Shown here: in pieces, positions 7,104 to 16,643 of the stretch
How positions within the stretch are numbered: the stretch's first letter is position 1
Layout of the letters: each line of letters starts with the position of its first letter
Assembly (NCBI GenBank): GCA_016794525.1
Contig: JAEUJY010000085.1
Coordinates: 1 to 64,000 of the forward strand
Length of the DNA: 64,000 bases
DNA from: Myxococcales bacterium
GTDB lineage: Bacteria; Myxococcota_A; Polyangia; Haliangiales; Haliangiaceae
Direction of reading: 5' to 3'
Notes under the pieces: model-generated
Seen by the model: only the letters and a program-made list of their open reading frames with translations
Told to the model about the DNA's origin: nothing
Database searches by the model: none
Translations under genes and position numbers: made by a program

Positions 7104-8675
7104 CTACCGATCCTTGCCGCGCGCCTGCAGACGTCCGACCAGGCTGGTGCGCGCGACGCCGAGCTCGCTGGCGGCGCGGGCGACGACGCCGCCGTGGCGA
7201 GCCAGCGCCAGCTCGATGAGCGCGTCCTGCCGCGCGGTGAGCTCGGCCTGCTGGGCCTGGAGGTCGCGCCAGGCCGCGCCGAGGTCGTGCGGCGGCGGCG
7301 ACGGATCGCGGCCGGGATCGCCGCCGAGGTCGCGGGCCGCGAAGTGCGCGGCGTCGATGATCGTCGCGTCGCGATCGATCGCCAGCGCGCGCAGCCGGGC
7401 GCGGTGCAGCGCGGCCTCGAGCTGCCGCAGGTTGCCCGGCCACGGCCAGTCGTCGGCGGCGAGCAGGCGGCGCGCCTCGACGGTGAGCCCCAGCGCGCGC
7501 GCGGGGTCGATCCGACGCAGCACGCCCTCGGCCATCGCCGGGATGTCGGCGCGCCGGTCGCGCAGCGGCGGCAGCGAGATCGTGATCGCGCTCAGCCGGT
7601 AGTAGAGGTCGCGGCGGAACCGCTGGTCGCGCATCGCGGCGTCGAGGTCGCCGTTGGTCGCGGCGATCAACCGCGCGCGCGAGCGCTTGGGCTCGGGCTT
7701 CGGCCACCCCAGCGGGCGGTAGGTGCCGAACTGCGTGAAGTCGAGGAGCAGCTGCTGCGCGTGGCTGGGCAGGTTGAGGATCTCGTCGAGGATCAGCGTG
7801 CCGCCGTCGGCGTACTCGACCAGGCCGACCCGCCGCTGCAGCGCGCCCGAGTACGAGCCCTGCTCGTGGCCGAACAGCTCGGAGGTGATCGTGTTGAGGT
7901 CGTCGGCCTGCCCCAGCATCGCGCGGACGATCGGCGCGCGCCCGCTGGCCTCGGCGATGGCGCGGGCCAGCAGCGTCTTGCCGGTGCCCGACTCGCCGAG
8001 CATGAGGATCGGCAGCTCGCTGTGCAGGCACAGCTCGACCTCGCGGCGCACCGCGTCCATCGAGCGCGGCCGCAGCAGGTCGTCCAGCGACGGCGGCGGC
8101 GCCGTGTCGCCGGGGGCCAGCGCGGCGCGCAGGTCGGCGCGCGCGACCTCGACCGCCTGGCGCCGCTCGAGCACGATCGAGATCAGCCGCGCCGCCAGGC
8201 ACACCAGCTCGAGGTGGCGCGGCGTCACGGTGGCGCGCGGATCGCGGTAGTCGACGTAGACCACGCCGGGCTCGCCGCGGGCGCCGGGCGCCAGCGCGAC
8301 CCGGTGCAGCGGCGCGGCCAGCGCGGCGACGATGCCCAGCGAGATCACGCTGCGCGGGACGTCGCCCGGCTCGGCGGGATCGCCGGCCGGCTCCCAGAAC
8401 AGCGGGCGACCGGTGGCCTGGACCTGCCGCACCAGCGTCCGGCTCAGCTCCTCGCGGTCGCGGGCCGGCAGCGCGCGGCCGCGGCCGCGGGCGTTGACCG
8501 CGCACGTCGCGCCGGTCTCGTCGGCCAGCAAGATCAGGCCGCGATCGGCGCCCAGCACCTCGACCAGGTGATCGAGCGTGTCGTCGAGGAACTCGTCGCG
8601 GCTGGCCGCGGTGACGCAGCGCTCGACCAGCGCCTGGGCGTGGGTCCACAGCTCGCCGTCGAGCGACGCGTCCAT
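7104..8675 (-). CDS. GAF-AAA+-Fis sigma-54-type transcriptional activator with GSYSGA loop
   Basis: A 523-residue regulator. A GAF-like sensor occupies about residues 15-175. A sigma-54 activator AAA+ domain spans about 195-420, with Walker A GESGTGKT near 224, Walker B GGTLILDEI, and FRRDLYYRLS. A C-terminal Fis-type helix-turn-helix is seen as ARAASELGVARTSLVGRL. The loop that normally reads GAFTGA and contacts sigma-54 is GSYSGA here (near 271), with three substitutions, so contact with sigma-54 may be altered. ATG 8675 has GGTGAAG just upstream. It is divergent from the kinase at 8734, only 58 bp away, which suggests the two form one signalling unit. Confidence 0.9.
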   Translation of the reverse strand: MDASLDGELWTHAQALVERCVTAASRDEFLDDTLDHLVEVLGADRGLILLADETGATCAVNARGRGRALPARDREELSRTLVRQVQATGRPLFWEPAGDPAEPGDVPRSVISLGIVAALAAPLHRVALAPGARGEPGVVYVDYRDPRATVTPRHLELVCLAARLISIVLERRQAVEVARADLRAALAPGDTAPPPSLDDLLRPRSMDAVRREVELCLHSELPILMLGESGTGKTLLARAIAEASGRAPIVRAMLGQADDLNTITSELFGHEQGSYSGALQRRVGLVEYADGGTLILDEILNLPSHAQQLLLDFTQFGTYRPLGWPKPEPKRSRARLIAATNGDLDAAMRDQRFRRDLYYRLSAITISLPPLRDRRADIPAMAEGVLRRIDPARALGLTVEARRLLAADDWPWPGNLRQLEAALHRARLRALAIDRDATIIDAAHFAARDLGGDPGRDPSPPPHDLGAAWRDLQAQQAELTARQDALIELALARHGGVVARAASELGVARTSLVGRLQARGKDR

Positions 8676-8733
8676 CGCTTCACCGTCGCGGATGCGGTCG
8701 CGATGGTCAAGGTGGTAGCATGGTGGTTCGCAC
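8676..8733. promoter_or_regulatory. Short shared divergent promoter region
   Basis: Only 58 bp separate the start codons of the divergent enhancer-binding protein (8675, minus) and the kinase (8734, plus). Any promoters and operators for both genes must lie here or inside the coding ends. I see no clear sigma-70 or GG-N10-GC sigma-54 hexamers. The kinase lacks an obvious Shine-Dalgarno sequence. Confidence 0.4.
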
Positions 8734-11388
8734 ATGGACTCGGGGAGTACGGCCGCGCCGCCGTCGACGAATCCGATCGCGGTCGGCGACCGCATCGGGC
8801 GCTTCGAGATCGTCGGCGCGCTCGGCGCCGGCGGCGGCGGCGTGGTGTTCGAGGCCCACGATCCGACGCTGGGGCGCCGGGTCGCGATCAAGCTGCTGCA
8901 CCCCGAGCAGGGCGAGGCCGACGGCGCGGCCCGGCTGGTGCGCGAGGCGCAGGCGCTGGCCCGGCTGTCGAGCCCGCACGTCGTGACGATCTTCGAGGCC
9001 GGCGTCGATGGCGAGCGGGTGTTCCTGGCGATGGAGAAGGTGGCCGGGAGCGACGCGCGGGCGTGGGCCGCCGCGGCGCCGCGCTCGGTCGCGGCGATCT
9101 GCGACGTCTACCGCCAGGCGGCGATCGGGCTGAGCGTGGCCCACCAGGCCGGGCTGGTGCACCGCGACGTCAAGCCGGACAACATCCTGGTCGGCGAGGA
9201 CGGCCGGGTGCGGATCACCGACTTCGGCCTGGTGGCGGCGGCCGGGCACGGCGGGGCTGCGCCCGATGGCGGGCTCGACGATCGGCCACTCGCCGAGGAC
9301 GCCGCGACCGCGCCCGGCCCGACGCCGCGCGCCGCGCCCGGCGGTGATCTCCTCGCGGCGCCGCTCACGCGCACCGGCGCGCTGCTGGGCACGCCGCCGT
9401 ACATGGCGCCCGAGTCGCACCTGCGCGGCGCCAGCGACGCGCTGAGCGATCAGTGGAGCCTGTGCGTCGCGTGGTGGGAGGCGCTGGCCGGCGTCCGCCC
9501 GTTCGCCGGGCGCACCTACCGCGAGCTGGTCGCCGCGATCTCGGCGGGCCAGATCAGCCGCGGCGTCGACGCGATCCCGGCGGCGGTGCGACCGGTGCTC
9601 GAGCGGGGGCTCGCCGTCGACCCCGCGGCGCGCTGGCCGTCGGTCGCCGCGCTGATCGAGGCGCTCGATCAGGCGCTGCGGGGCGCCGCGCCGGCGCCGA
9701 TGGTCGCGGTCGCGCCACCGGCGGGGGGCGTGACCTCGCCGCGGCGCCGCTGGCCGTGGCTGGCAGCCGGGCTGGCGCTGGTCGCCGCCTCGGCCGGCGT
9801 CGCGGTGGCCCGCCGCGCATCGCCGTCGTCGCCGCTGATGGCGGTGGCCGTCGTGCCGGCCGCGCCGCCGCCCCGGCCGATCCCGCGTCGCCTGACCACC
9901 CCGGGCGGCTGCCCGTACATGCCGGCGTTCGCCGACGCGCGGACCGTGGTGTTCGACGATGGCCGCGGCGACCTGTGGGCGGTGCCGGTCACCGGCGGCG
10001 CGCCGCGCCCGCTGATCGATGCGCCGGGCGAGCAGTGGCGCGCCGGGCGAGGGCGGCGCGACGGCGAGGTGATCTTCGTCGGGGCCAACGGGCCGGCCAC
10101 CCTCGCCGTGGCCAGCGGCGAGACGACGACGCTCGGCATCGACGCGTTCGCCGTCGCCGCGTCGGACGCGGCGATCTTCTACGGGCGCACCGACGTCGCC
10201 GAGATCTGGCGGCGCGCGGCGGGCGAAGAGGCACGGGTGGTCGCGCTCCCCGATGGGTTGTGGCAGTACGCGCTGTCGGTGAGCGGCGACGGGCGACGGG
10301 TGGCGATCACCACCCACGCGCAGCGCAGCACGAACACGATCTGCGTGGTCGAGCTCGGCGACGCCGCGCGGCCGCTCGACTGCCTCGACCGCGCCGACGT
10401 CATCATGGGCCGCGCGGCGCTGACGCACGACGGCGCGACGCTGTACTACCAGACCCGCGCCGGCATCCGACGGCGCACGCTGGCCACCAAGGCCGACGAG
10501 CTGTGGCTGCCTGGCGCGTACGCCTACGGTGGCATCGAGATCTCGCGGGATGGGCGGACGCTGGTCTACGCCGACACCCACCCCGGCGAGATCGTGGTCG
10601 CGCCGATCGACGCCGTCGATCAGCCGGTGTTGCGCGAGGCGGGCTCGTGGGCCGACGCGGCGCCCGACGGGCGGTGGGTCCACGTGCGGTGGAACCCCGA
10701 CGGCAGCCACGAGCTGGTGGAGCACGCCCCGGACGGGACGCGCCGGGTCCTGGTGACCGGGCTGGGGCCGCTGCAACACCCGCTCTACGATCCCGCCGGG
10801 CGCACGGTGGTGTTCGAGGTGAGCGGCGCCGAGGGCGGCATCTGGACCGTCGACGTCCGCGCCTATCCGCCGCAGCGGCTGACCCTGCGCGACGGCGACT
10901 CCAACCCGGTGTGGACCCGCGACGGCAAGGTGGCGTTCACCCGCTGGGACGAGCACAAGCGCCCCAACCTGATGCTGGCCGATCCGGCCGATGGCAGCCT
11001 CGACGACGCGGCGCGCCTCGCGGTGCATCCGCAGCCGCGGCTGACGATCTCCACGGTGCGCACCACCGGCGAGCTCCTGCTCACCGGCACCGACGGCAGC
11101 GAGCTGTTCGCCTGGGATCCGGTGACCCGCCGCGAGCGGCCGATCCCGATCGGCGGGTTGCCGCCGAACCCGGTGCCATCGCCCGACGGCCGCCGGCTCG
11201 CGATCCTGAGCGGCGCGGGCGTCAGCGAGGTGCCTTTCCCTGCCGGGACGCGACAGCGCCCGGTGCCACGATGGGCGCCGCCGCCGTGCGGTGCGCCGGA
11301 ACGCCCGACGTGGGACGCCAACGGCCGGCTGCACATCGCCTACCGTCCGTGGGTCGGCGACGTCTACGCCGTCGCGATCGAGCCCTGA
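8734..11388 (+). CDS. Transmembrane Ser/Thr protein kinase with C-terminal TolB-like beta-propeller
   Basis: An 884-residue protein. The N-terminal Hanks-type kinase (about residues 20-310) has glycine loop [11 protein letters not shown], Lys53 in VAIKLL, catalytic HRDVKPDN (His143-Asp145 onward), DFG (Asp163) and GTPPYMAPE, so it should be active. About 50 Pro/Ala/Gly-rich residues interrupt the activation segment between DFG and APE. A single transmembrane segment lies near 339-362. The remaining ~500 residues carry repeated SxDGRxLxY-type blades ([38 protein letters not shown]) typical of PD40/TolB propellers, presumably extracytoplasmic and sensory. It is divergent from the activator at 7104-8675. 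Confidence 0.92.
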   Translation: MDSGSTAAPPSTNPIAVGDRIGRFEIVGALGAGGGGVVFEAHDPTLGRRVAIKLLHPEQGEADGAARLVREAQALARLSSPHVVTIFEAGVDGERVFLAMEKVAGSDARAWAAAAPRSVAAICDVYRQAAIGLSVAHQAGLVHRDVKPDNILVGEDGRVRITDFGLVAAAGHGGAAPDGGLDDRPLAEDAATAPGPTPRAAPGGDLLAAPLTRTGALLGTPPYMAPESHLRGASDALSDQWSLCVAWWEALAGVRPFAGRTYRELVAAISAGQISRGVDAIPAAVRPVLERGLAVDPAARWPSVAALIEALDQALRGAAPAPMVAVAPPAGGVTSPRRRWPWLAAGLALVAASAGVAVARRASPSSPLMAVAVVPAAPPPRPIPRRLTTPGGCPYMPAFADARTVVFDDGRGDLWAVPVTGGAPRPLIDAPGEQWRAGRGRRDGEVIFVGANGPATLAVASGETTTLGIDAFAVAASDAAIFYGRTDVAEIWRRAAGEEARVVALPDGLWQYALSVSGDGRRVAITTHAQRSTNTICVVELGDAARPLDCLDRADVIMGRAALTHDGATLYYQTRAGIRRRTLATKADELWLPGAYAYGGIEISRDGRTLVYADTHPGEIVVAPIDAVDQPVLREAGSWADAAPDGRWVHVRWNPDGSHELVEHAPDGTRRVLVTGLGPLQHPLYDPAGRTVVFEVSGAEGGIWTVDVRAYPPQRLTLRDGDSNPVWTRDGKVAFTRWDEHKRPNLMLADPADGSLDDAARLAVHPQPRLTISTVRTTGELLLTGTDGSELFAWDPVTRRERPIPIGGLPPNPVPSPDGRRLAILSGAGVSEVPFPAGTRQRPVPRWAPPPCGAPERPTWDANGRLHIAYRPWVGDVYAVAIEP

Positions 11389-11536
11389 GGGCGACCGTCG
11401 ATCGACGTCGCGGGTGACGTCGGCCGACGTCGCGCCGGGCGTCGACACCGCGTGATGTCGCGGCGTTGCGTGCGTCGGAGGCTGGCGACGCGGTTGCAGT
11501 AACGCGCTCGGTCCCGTCCCGCATCCAGGAGCTCGC

Positions 11537-12718
11537 ATGCCTCGCCTGTCCGCACCTCGCCACGCCACCGTCGCCGCGCTCGTGCTCGCCACGCTCGCGA
11601 CCGCGACCGCCACCACCGCGGCCCCCGGCCCGGGCGCGGGCAGCGCGCCGCCCGCGGACACCGTCAAGGCGACCAGCCCCGCGGCGGTAGAAACCGCGAC
11701 GCCGACGCCGCGGTTCGGCCGCAAGCTGGTCAACGACGCGCTCGCGCGGAGCTTGGTCGGCAAGACCCGCGACGCGTACCTGGGCTTCTCGCGTTGCGAC
11801 GCCGCGCGCGCCGGCCTGTACCTGCCGCGCTGCATCGTGCTGATCGTCGGCGACGCCCGGCGCCAGACGCTGTACGAGCTGGTCGACACCAAGTGCCCGG
11901 CCGCGGCGCCGCGCGCCGCCTGCTACGCCGGCTACGTGATCGGCGTGCGCGTCGACGCCGACTTCGCCTACGACGCCGCCACCCAGACGTCGACGGTGGT
12001 CGGCAAGCTGCGGGTCGGGACCAAGACCAAGGCCGCCCGCGCGATGGCGTACGCGCTGCCGCTCCGGGTCGTCGCGACGGTGACGCAGGTGGTGCGGGTC
12101 CGGGGCGGCAGCTCGCACGTCGAGCTGAAGGTGCAGGCTGGCGACGTCACCGTGCTCGACACCGGCTGGGACCGGATGGCGTCCGGATCGCTGACCTGCG
12201 GCGACCAGGGCGAGCTGGTGGCCAACACCGTGTCCACCGTCGGCGGGATGGCGGCGATCGCGATCGCGGGCTACGTCGGGGCGGGCTCGATGATCGCCGG
12301 CGCCACGGTGGCGCTGGTGGGCGTCGGCACGACGCTCGGCGCCGGGACCCCGCCCGCGGTCGCGGCGGGCGCGGCCGTGAGCGCGTCGGGCGTGGCGTTC
12401 GGCGTCGGCATGGCGCTGGCCGTGCGCGAGCTGGGCAACGCGACCGGCCGGCTCGCCGGGTCGCTGCAGCGCGAGGTGTGCGAGCGGCTCGAGAAGGTCG
12501 ACCAGCTCGATCCCGAGGAGCTGCCCGCGCTCGAGCAGCAGGCCGTGACCGAGATGACCAGCGGCGCAGGTGGCAGCAGCGGCTCGGGCGCGCTGTGCGG
12601 CGGCACGTACACCGGCACGACGACCTGCGAGGACGGCAGCCAGGCGGCCGTCGAGTGCGAGGCCGGCTGGTCGGGCGGCGAGTGCCGCTTGTCGTGCGTG
12701 TCGGTCTGCGGCGGCTGA
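11537..12718 (+). CDS. Exported protein with glycine-zipper hydrophobic region and Cys-rich tail
   Basis: A 393-residue protein of unknown family. AGGAG precedes the ATG by about 5 nt. Residues 1-30 form a signal peptide (LVLATLATATATTAAPG). A ~200-residue soluble part carries paired Cys (CDAARAGLYLPRC, CPAAAPRAAC). Residues ~230-305 are a long, very hydrophobic Gly/Ala stretch with GxxxG-type spacing (GYVGAGSMIAGA, GVGTTLGAG), able to form a helical hairpin in a membrane. The C-terminus is a small Cys-rich module (CGGTYTGTTTCEDGS). The layout would suit a pore-forming or membrane-inserting envelope protein, but that is inference. The palindrome GCGTCGACAC lies 88 bp upstream. Confidence 0.78.
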   Translation: MPRLSAPRHATVAALVLATLATATATTAAPGPGAGSAPPADTVKATSPAAVETATPTPRFGRKLVNDALARSLVGKTRDAYLGFSRCDAARAGLYLPRCIVLIVGDARRQTLYELVDTKCPAAAPRAACYAGYVIGVRVDADFAYDAATQTSTVVGKLRVGTKTKAARAMAYALPLRVVATVTQVVRVRGGSSHVELKVQAGDVTVLDTGWDRMASGSLTCGDQGELVANTVSTVGGMAAIAIAGYVGAGSMIAGATVALVGVGTTLGAGTPPAVAAGAAVSASGVAFGVGMALAVRELGNATGRLAGSLQREVCERLEKVDQLDPEELPALEQQAVTEMTSGAGGSSGSGALCGGTYTGTTTCEDGSQAAVECEAGWSGGECRLSCVSVCGG

Positions 12719-12869
12719 GCGCCGTCGGCGCGCGTCGCGCGGCGACGACGATCGTCGTCAGGACCGCCGGGCGCGCGAACGATCTCGAGTACTTCGCTGC
12801 CGGCCGCGCTGGCCGTCGGCGTGCAGTGTGACCCCTCGCTTCAACCCCTCTTGGAGGCACGACAGACCC

Positions 12870-13424
12870 ATGAAGACCCTGTACCTCGGCGTGTTCGCGG
12901 CGACCCTCATCACCACCCTGTCCCTGGCCGACGCGCGGCCCGCGTACCAAGTGCGGTGCCCGGCCGGCTACACGCTCAAGAAGGACGCGCTCAACCCCGA
13001 GTGGTTCCAGTGCGACAAGGCCGGCGCGACCGCGAGCGCCGCGCCGACCTGCCCGTCGGGGACGACCTACGAGGCCCGCGACGGCCTCAACAGGGACCGC
13101 TGCGTCCGCACGACCACGACCACCGGCGCGATGCACTGCGAGATGCGCGTCGGCGACGTCCGCGACAACTGGGCCATCAAGGTTCAGTCGAACTGGGACA
13201 AGTGCGAGCACAAGACCAAGTCGAACAAGGACGAACGCGAGGTGAAGTGCGACGCGGGCTTCGATCCGGTCCGGGACGGCGCCGGCCTGCGCGACACGTG
13301 CATCAAGAAGAGCGAGAGCTACTCCGATCCGTCGTGCCCTGCCGGCTACGACTACAAGAGCCAGGGCGGCCGCGACACCTGCCTGAAGGAGTCGGGCGTC
13401 GACACCGTCAAGCCGTTCTTCTGA
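12870..13424 (+). CDS. Secreted small Cys-repeat protein
   Basis: A 184-residue exported protein. The signal peptide MKTLYLGVFAATLITTLSLADA is followed by repeated modules of the form CPAGY...C or CPSGTTYEARDGLNRDRC, each with a pair of cysteines about 20-28 residues apart (four modules visible, the last CPAGYDYKSQGGRDTC). A Shine-Dalgarno GGAGG precedes ATG 12870. It lies 151 bp downstream of the exported Cys-rich protein at 11537, possibly its own unit. The modules look like short disulphide-closed extracellular repeats. Family and function unknown. Confidence 0.82.
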   Translation: MKTLYLGVFAATLITTLSLADARPAYQVRCPAGYTLKKDALNPEWFQCDKAGATASAAPTCPSGTTYEARDGLNRDRCVRTTTTTGAMHCEMRVGDVRDNWAIKVQSNWDKCEHKTKSNKDEREVKCDAGFDPVRDGAGLRDTCIKKSESYSDPSCPAGYDYKSQGGRDTCLKESGVDTVKPFF

Positions 13425-13433
13425 GGCGCGCTA

Positions 13434-13449
13434 CCCGGCCGCTGCCGGG
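13434..13449 (+). terminator. Hairpin after secreted Cys-repeat gene
   Basis: CCCGGC-CGCT-GCCGGG forms a 6-bp GC stem starting 10 nt after the stop codon at 13424. There is no U-tract, so it is at best a weak or Rho-assisted terminator or a 3'-end stabiliser. Confidence 0.35.
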
Positions 13450-13484
13450 CGACGCCGCGACCGACGTGGTACCCATGCCGGCTC

Positions 13485-14432
13485 ATGCGCATCGTCGTCG
13501 GTGGTCTGGTCGTGTCCGTGCTGGCCGCCTGTGGCGGCGATCCTTCCCCGGCGGTCGACGCCGGGCCTGACGCGCCGGCGCTCGACGCCACCATCGACGC
13601 GCTGATCGACGCCGGGGGCCCCGACGCGCGGCCGACCACGTTCGGCGGCGCGCGCCCGGCGACGCTGGTGGTGCCGGCCGCGTACGATCCGGCCACGCCG
13701 ACGCCGCTCGTGCTGGTGCTCCACGGCTACAGCACGAACACCACGTACGCGCCGGCGCTGTTGCAGCTGACCGCCGCCGCGTCCTCGGCCGGGTTCTTGA
13801 TGATCGCGCCGGCCGGGACGACCGACAGCAGCGGCAACCACTTCTGGAACGCGACCGACGCGTGCTGCAACTTCGAGAACAGCCAGGTCGACGACGTGGC
13901 CTACCTCGACGGGCTGATCACCGAGATCAGCGGCGCGTACAACGTCGATCCCAAGCGGATCTACGTCGTCGGCCACTCCAACGGCGCCTTCATGGCGTAC
14001 CGGATGGCCTGCGCCAAGGCCGATCGGATCGCCGCGATCGTGTCGGTGGCCGGCGCCACCTTCGCCACGCCGGCCAGCTGCGCGCCGAGCCAGCCGGTGA
14101 GCGTGCTGCAGGTCCACGGCACCGCCGACGCGACGATCCTCTACGCCGGCGGCACGATCACGGTCGGCGCCGCCAACGTGGCGTACCCGTCGGCGGTGGG
14201 CTCGACCGATCGCTGGGCGACCTACGACGGCTGCGCCGCGACCACCACGACCGGCACGGCGATCGACGTCACCGGCGACGCCACCGCCGAGACCACCCCG
14301 ACCGCGCACGGGAGCTGCCCCGCCGGCATCGGCGTCGAGCTGTGGACCGTCGACCAGGCACCCCACATCCTCGGATTCAAGGCCGGTCCGCCGCTGCTGT
14401 GGACCTGGATGGCCGCGCACCCCAAGCCGTGA
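13485..14432 (+). CDS. PHB depolymerase/feruloyl esterase-like lipoprotein
   Basis: A 315-residue alpha/beta-hydrolase of the LpqC/polyhydroxybutyrate-depolymerase type. The leader MRIVVGGLVVSVLAAC gives a lipobox (LAAC), followed by an Asp/Ala/Pro linker to about residue 48. Oxyanion-strand motif LVLVLHGYS, nucleophile elbow VGHSNGAFM (Ser165), acid region VHGTADATI and catalytic-His region QAPHILG are all in the expected order. DACCNFENS carries the Cys pair typical of this family. Known relatives cleave short polyesters or feruloyl/acetyl esters outside the cytoplasm; the substrate is unresolved. Confidence 0.9.
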   Translation: MRIVVGGLVVSVLAACGGDPSPAVDAGPDAPALDATIDALIDAGGPDARPTTFGGARPATLVVPAAYDPATPTPLVLVLHGYSTNTTYAPALLQLTAAASSAGFLMIAPAGTTDSSGNHFWNATDACCNFENSQVDDVAYLDGLITEISGAYNVDPKRIYVVGHSNGAFMAYRMACAKADRIAAIVSVAGATFATPASCAPSQPVSVLQVHGTADATILYAGGTITVGAANVAYPSAVGSTDRWATYDGCAATTTTGTAIDVTGDATAETTPTAHGSCPAGIGVELWTVDQAPHILGFKAGPPLLWTWMAAHPKP

Positions 14433-14481
14433 GCGGCATCGGCCGAGCATATCGGAGCTGCTCCGGCGGTATGCTCGACGC

Positions 14482-16614
14482 GTGACGGCCGCCGCTGCGC
14501 ATCCGCTGAACCCGCTGTTCCTGCGGCGCCGTCGCAAGCTGATCGCGGCCGCGGGCGGCGACGCGCTGCCGGTCGGCTACGTCGCGGCGGCGCTCAAGAA
14601 CCTCGAGCGGCTCGGCTACACCACGTCGCCGCGGCTGCTGGCCCGGCTGCGCACGCTGTCCGAGCGCGACCTCGCGGCGGTCTACGGCCAGCTGGTGTCG
14701 ACGCTGCGCAAGCTCAAGGGCGCCGACGTCGCGTGGCGGCCGATGTACCCCAACTTCCCGCGCCAGGTGATGGAGGCCAGCGACGGCGAGCTGTACGTCA
14801 ACGCGATCCTGCACTACCTGGGCGACTGGGTCGGCCTGCGGATCCTGCCGGTGTATCCGATCGCCGATCGGCCGCCGCTGATCGAGGCGGTCGAGCTCGA
14901 GGTGATCGATCTCGGCGACGACGGCGAGCTGCGCGCGATGGCCCGCGACCTGATCGGCGCGGCGACGTCGATCTCGGCGACCGACAAGGACGACCTGCGC
15001 GCGCTGCTCGCGCACTACGGCGCCGATCTCACCGACGTGCTGCCGCCGGCGATCCCGCACAAGGAGAACCTGGCGTTCACCGCCGCGGTGCTGCTCGAGC
15101 ACCGGGTCGCCTCGGACGTGCTGCTCACCCGCTACTTCCGCACCGCCACCGACGTGCTGCGGCTGGCGGTGGCGCGGGCCGGCGGCGACGTCAGCCTCGC
15201 CGCGCCGACCCGGTTCGGCCGCATCGGGCGCGCCGAGCGCCGGCTGCTGGTCGCGCTGGTCGATCGGCTGGCCGCGCCCGACGAGGATCTGTGGCGGCAC
15301 CGCGAGGCGTGGCTGCGCCTCGGCGAGCGGTTGCACCCCGGCGAGTTCACCACGCGGTTCCCGAAGGCGGCGGCGGCGTTCGCGCGGCTGCGCGCCGGCG
15401 AGCGCCCGGCCACCTTCAACCGCCAGGTCGAGCGCGCGCTGCGCACCCCCGACGTCGAGGCGGCGCTGGCCCGGCTGCGGACGCGCCCCGGCGAGCTGGC
15501 CCGCCGGCTCGATCACCTGCTGCGGCTGGCGACGCCGGCGCAGCGGCCGGCGGTGCTGGCCGCGTTCGCGACCACCGCGGCCGAGGTGGCGACACCCGTG
15601 CTGCTGCAGGTGCTGACCCACTTCGAGCACCGCGGCGCCGCCGAGGCGGTGCGGCCGATCTTCCCCAAGGGCAACGCGGCCAAGGTCATCGCCGTGCCCA
15701 ACCGGCTGCCGTCGCTGCCGGCGGCCACGAGCGCGGCGGTGGTGGCGGCGTGCGAGGTCGCGCTGCGGGCGCGGTTCGCGCGGCGCCCGGCGCTGGGCAA
15801 GGTCTACCTCGACCCGCGCCTCGACAAGTACCTGGTGCCGTTCTCGCAGCGCTCGGCCAGCAAGGCGCTGCGCACGCTCGTGCGCGGCTCGCGGGTGCCG
15901 CTGCCGGCCGGCACCACGCTGCGCTTCTTCCTGTGGTGGAAGGAGGGCCTGGTGCGCGGCAAGCCGACCGGCCGCGTCGACATCGACCTCACCGCGGCGC
16001 TGTACGGCGCCGACTTCGGCTACCGCGAGCACATCTCGTGGACCAACCTGCGCTCGGCCAAGTACCGCGGCGCCCACAGCGGCGACATCACCTCGGCGCC
16101 GAACGGCGCGTGCGAGTTCATCGACCTCGACGTCGCGTCGGTGCGGGCCTTCGGCGCGCGCTACGTCGTCGCTGCCGCGTACGCGTACACCGCGCAGCCG
16201 TTCTGCAACCTGCCCGAGTGCTTCGTCGGCTGGATGATGCGGCGCGAGCCCGGCTCGGGCGAGATCTTCGAGCCGGCGACCGTCGTCGATCGCGTCGACC
16301 TCGCCGCCGATCGCCGCGTGTGCGTGCCGGCGATCTTCGACCTGGTGACGCGCGAGGTGATCTGGACCGACGTCGCGTACCACGCGCAGCCGCAGACGAT
16401 GGCGGCGATCGAGAGCAACCGGTCGTCGCTGGGCCAGCTGGTGCAAGCGATGACCGTGCTGCACAAGACCACGCTGCACCGGCTGTGGGGGCTGCACGCC
16501 GACGCCCGCGGCACCCGGGTCGCGACCGCCGCCGAGGCCGACACCGTCTTCGCGGTCGACGCCGGCATCACGCCGCGCGACCACGAGGCGATCATGGCCG
16601 AGTACCTGGCGTGA
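14482..16614 (+). CDS. Large protein with TerD-like C-terminal domain
   Basis: A 710-residue cytoplasmic protein starting at GTG 14482. The N-terminal ~480 residues are helical, Arg/Ala/Leu-rich, and include KNLERLGYTTSPRLLARL and WRPMYPNFPRQVMEASDGELYVNAILHYLGDW. The region around 500-620 resembles a TerD/tellurite-resistance beta-sandwich: TLRFFLWWKEG, GRVDIDLTAALYG, SGDITSAPNGACEFIDLDVASV, YVVAAAYAYT. TerD domains bind calcium and act in stress responses. The assignment rests on pattern resemblance only. No ter cluster neighbours are present. It is the last gene before the permuted tRNA-like locus. Confidence 0.72.
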   Translation: MTAAAAHPLNPLFLRRRRKLIAAAGGDALPVGYVAAALKNLERLGYTTSPRLLARLRTLSERDLAAVYGQLVSTLRKLKGADVAWRPMYPNFPRQVMEASDGELYVNAILHYLGDWVGLRILPVYPIADRPPLIEAVELEVIDLGDDGELRAMARDLIGAATSISATDKDDLRALLAHYGADLTDVLPPAIPHKENLAFTAAVLLEHRVASDVLLTRYFRTATDVLRLAVARAGGDVSLAAPTRFGRIGRAERRLLVALVDRLAAPDEDLWRHREAWLRLGERLHPGEFTTRFPKAAAAFARLRAGERPATFNRQVERALRTPDVEAALARLRTRPGELARRLDHLLRLATPAQRPAVLAAFATTAAEVATPVLLQVLTHFEHRGAAEAVRPIFPKGNAAKVIAVPNRLPSLPAATSAAVVAACEVALRARFARRPALGKVYLDPRLDKYLVPFSQRSASKALRTLVRGSRVPLPAGTTLRFFLWWKEGLVRGKPTGRVDIDLTAALYGADFGYREHISWTNLRSAKYRGAHSGDITSAPNGACEFIDLDVASVRAFGARYVVAAAYAYTAQPFCNLPECFVGWMMRREPGSGEIFEPATVVDRVDLAADRRVCVPAIFDLVTREVIWTDVAYHAQPQTMAAIESNRSSLGQLVQAMTVLHKTTLHRLWGLHADARGTRVATAAEADTVFAVDAGITPRDHEAIMAEYLA

Positions 16615-16643
16615 CCGGCGCGGTCCGCGCTACGCTCCTCGCC

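Noticed and set aside
8707-11892. 1,061-codon open frame antisense to the kinase
   Set aside because: Composition-driven shadow of the kinase frame; low-complexity Arg/Ala product without motifs.
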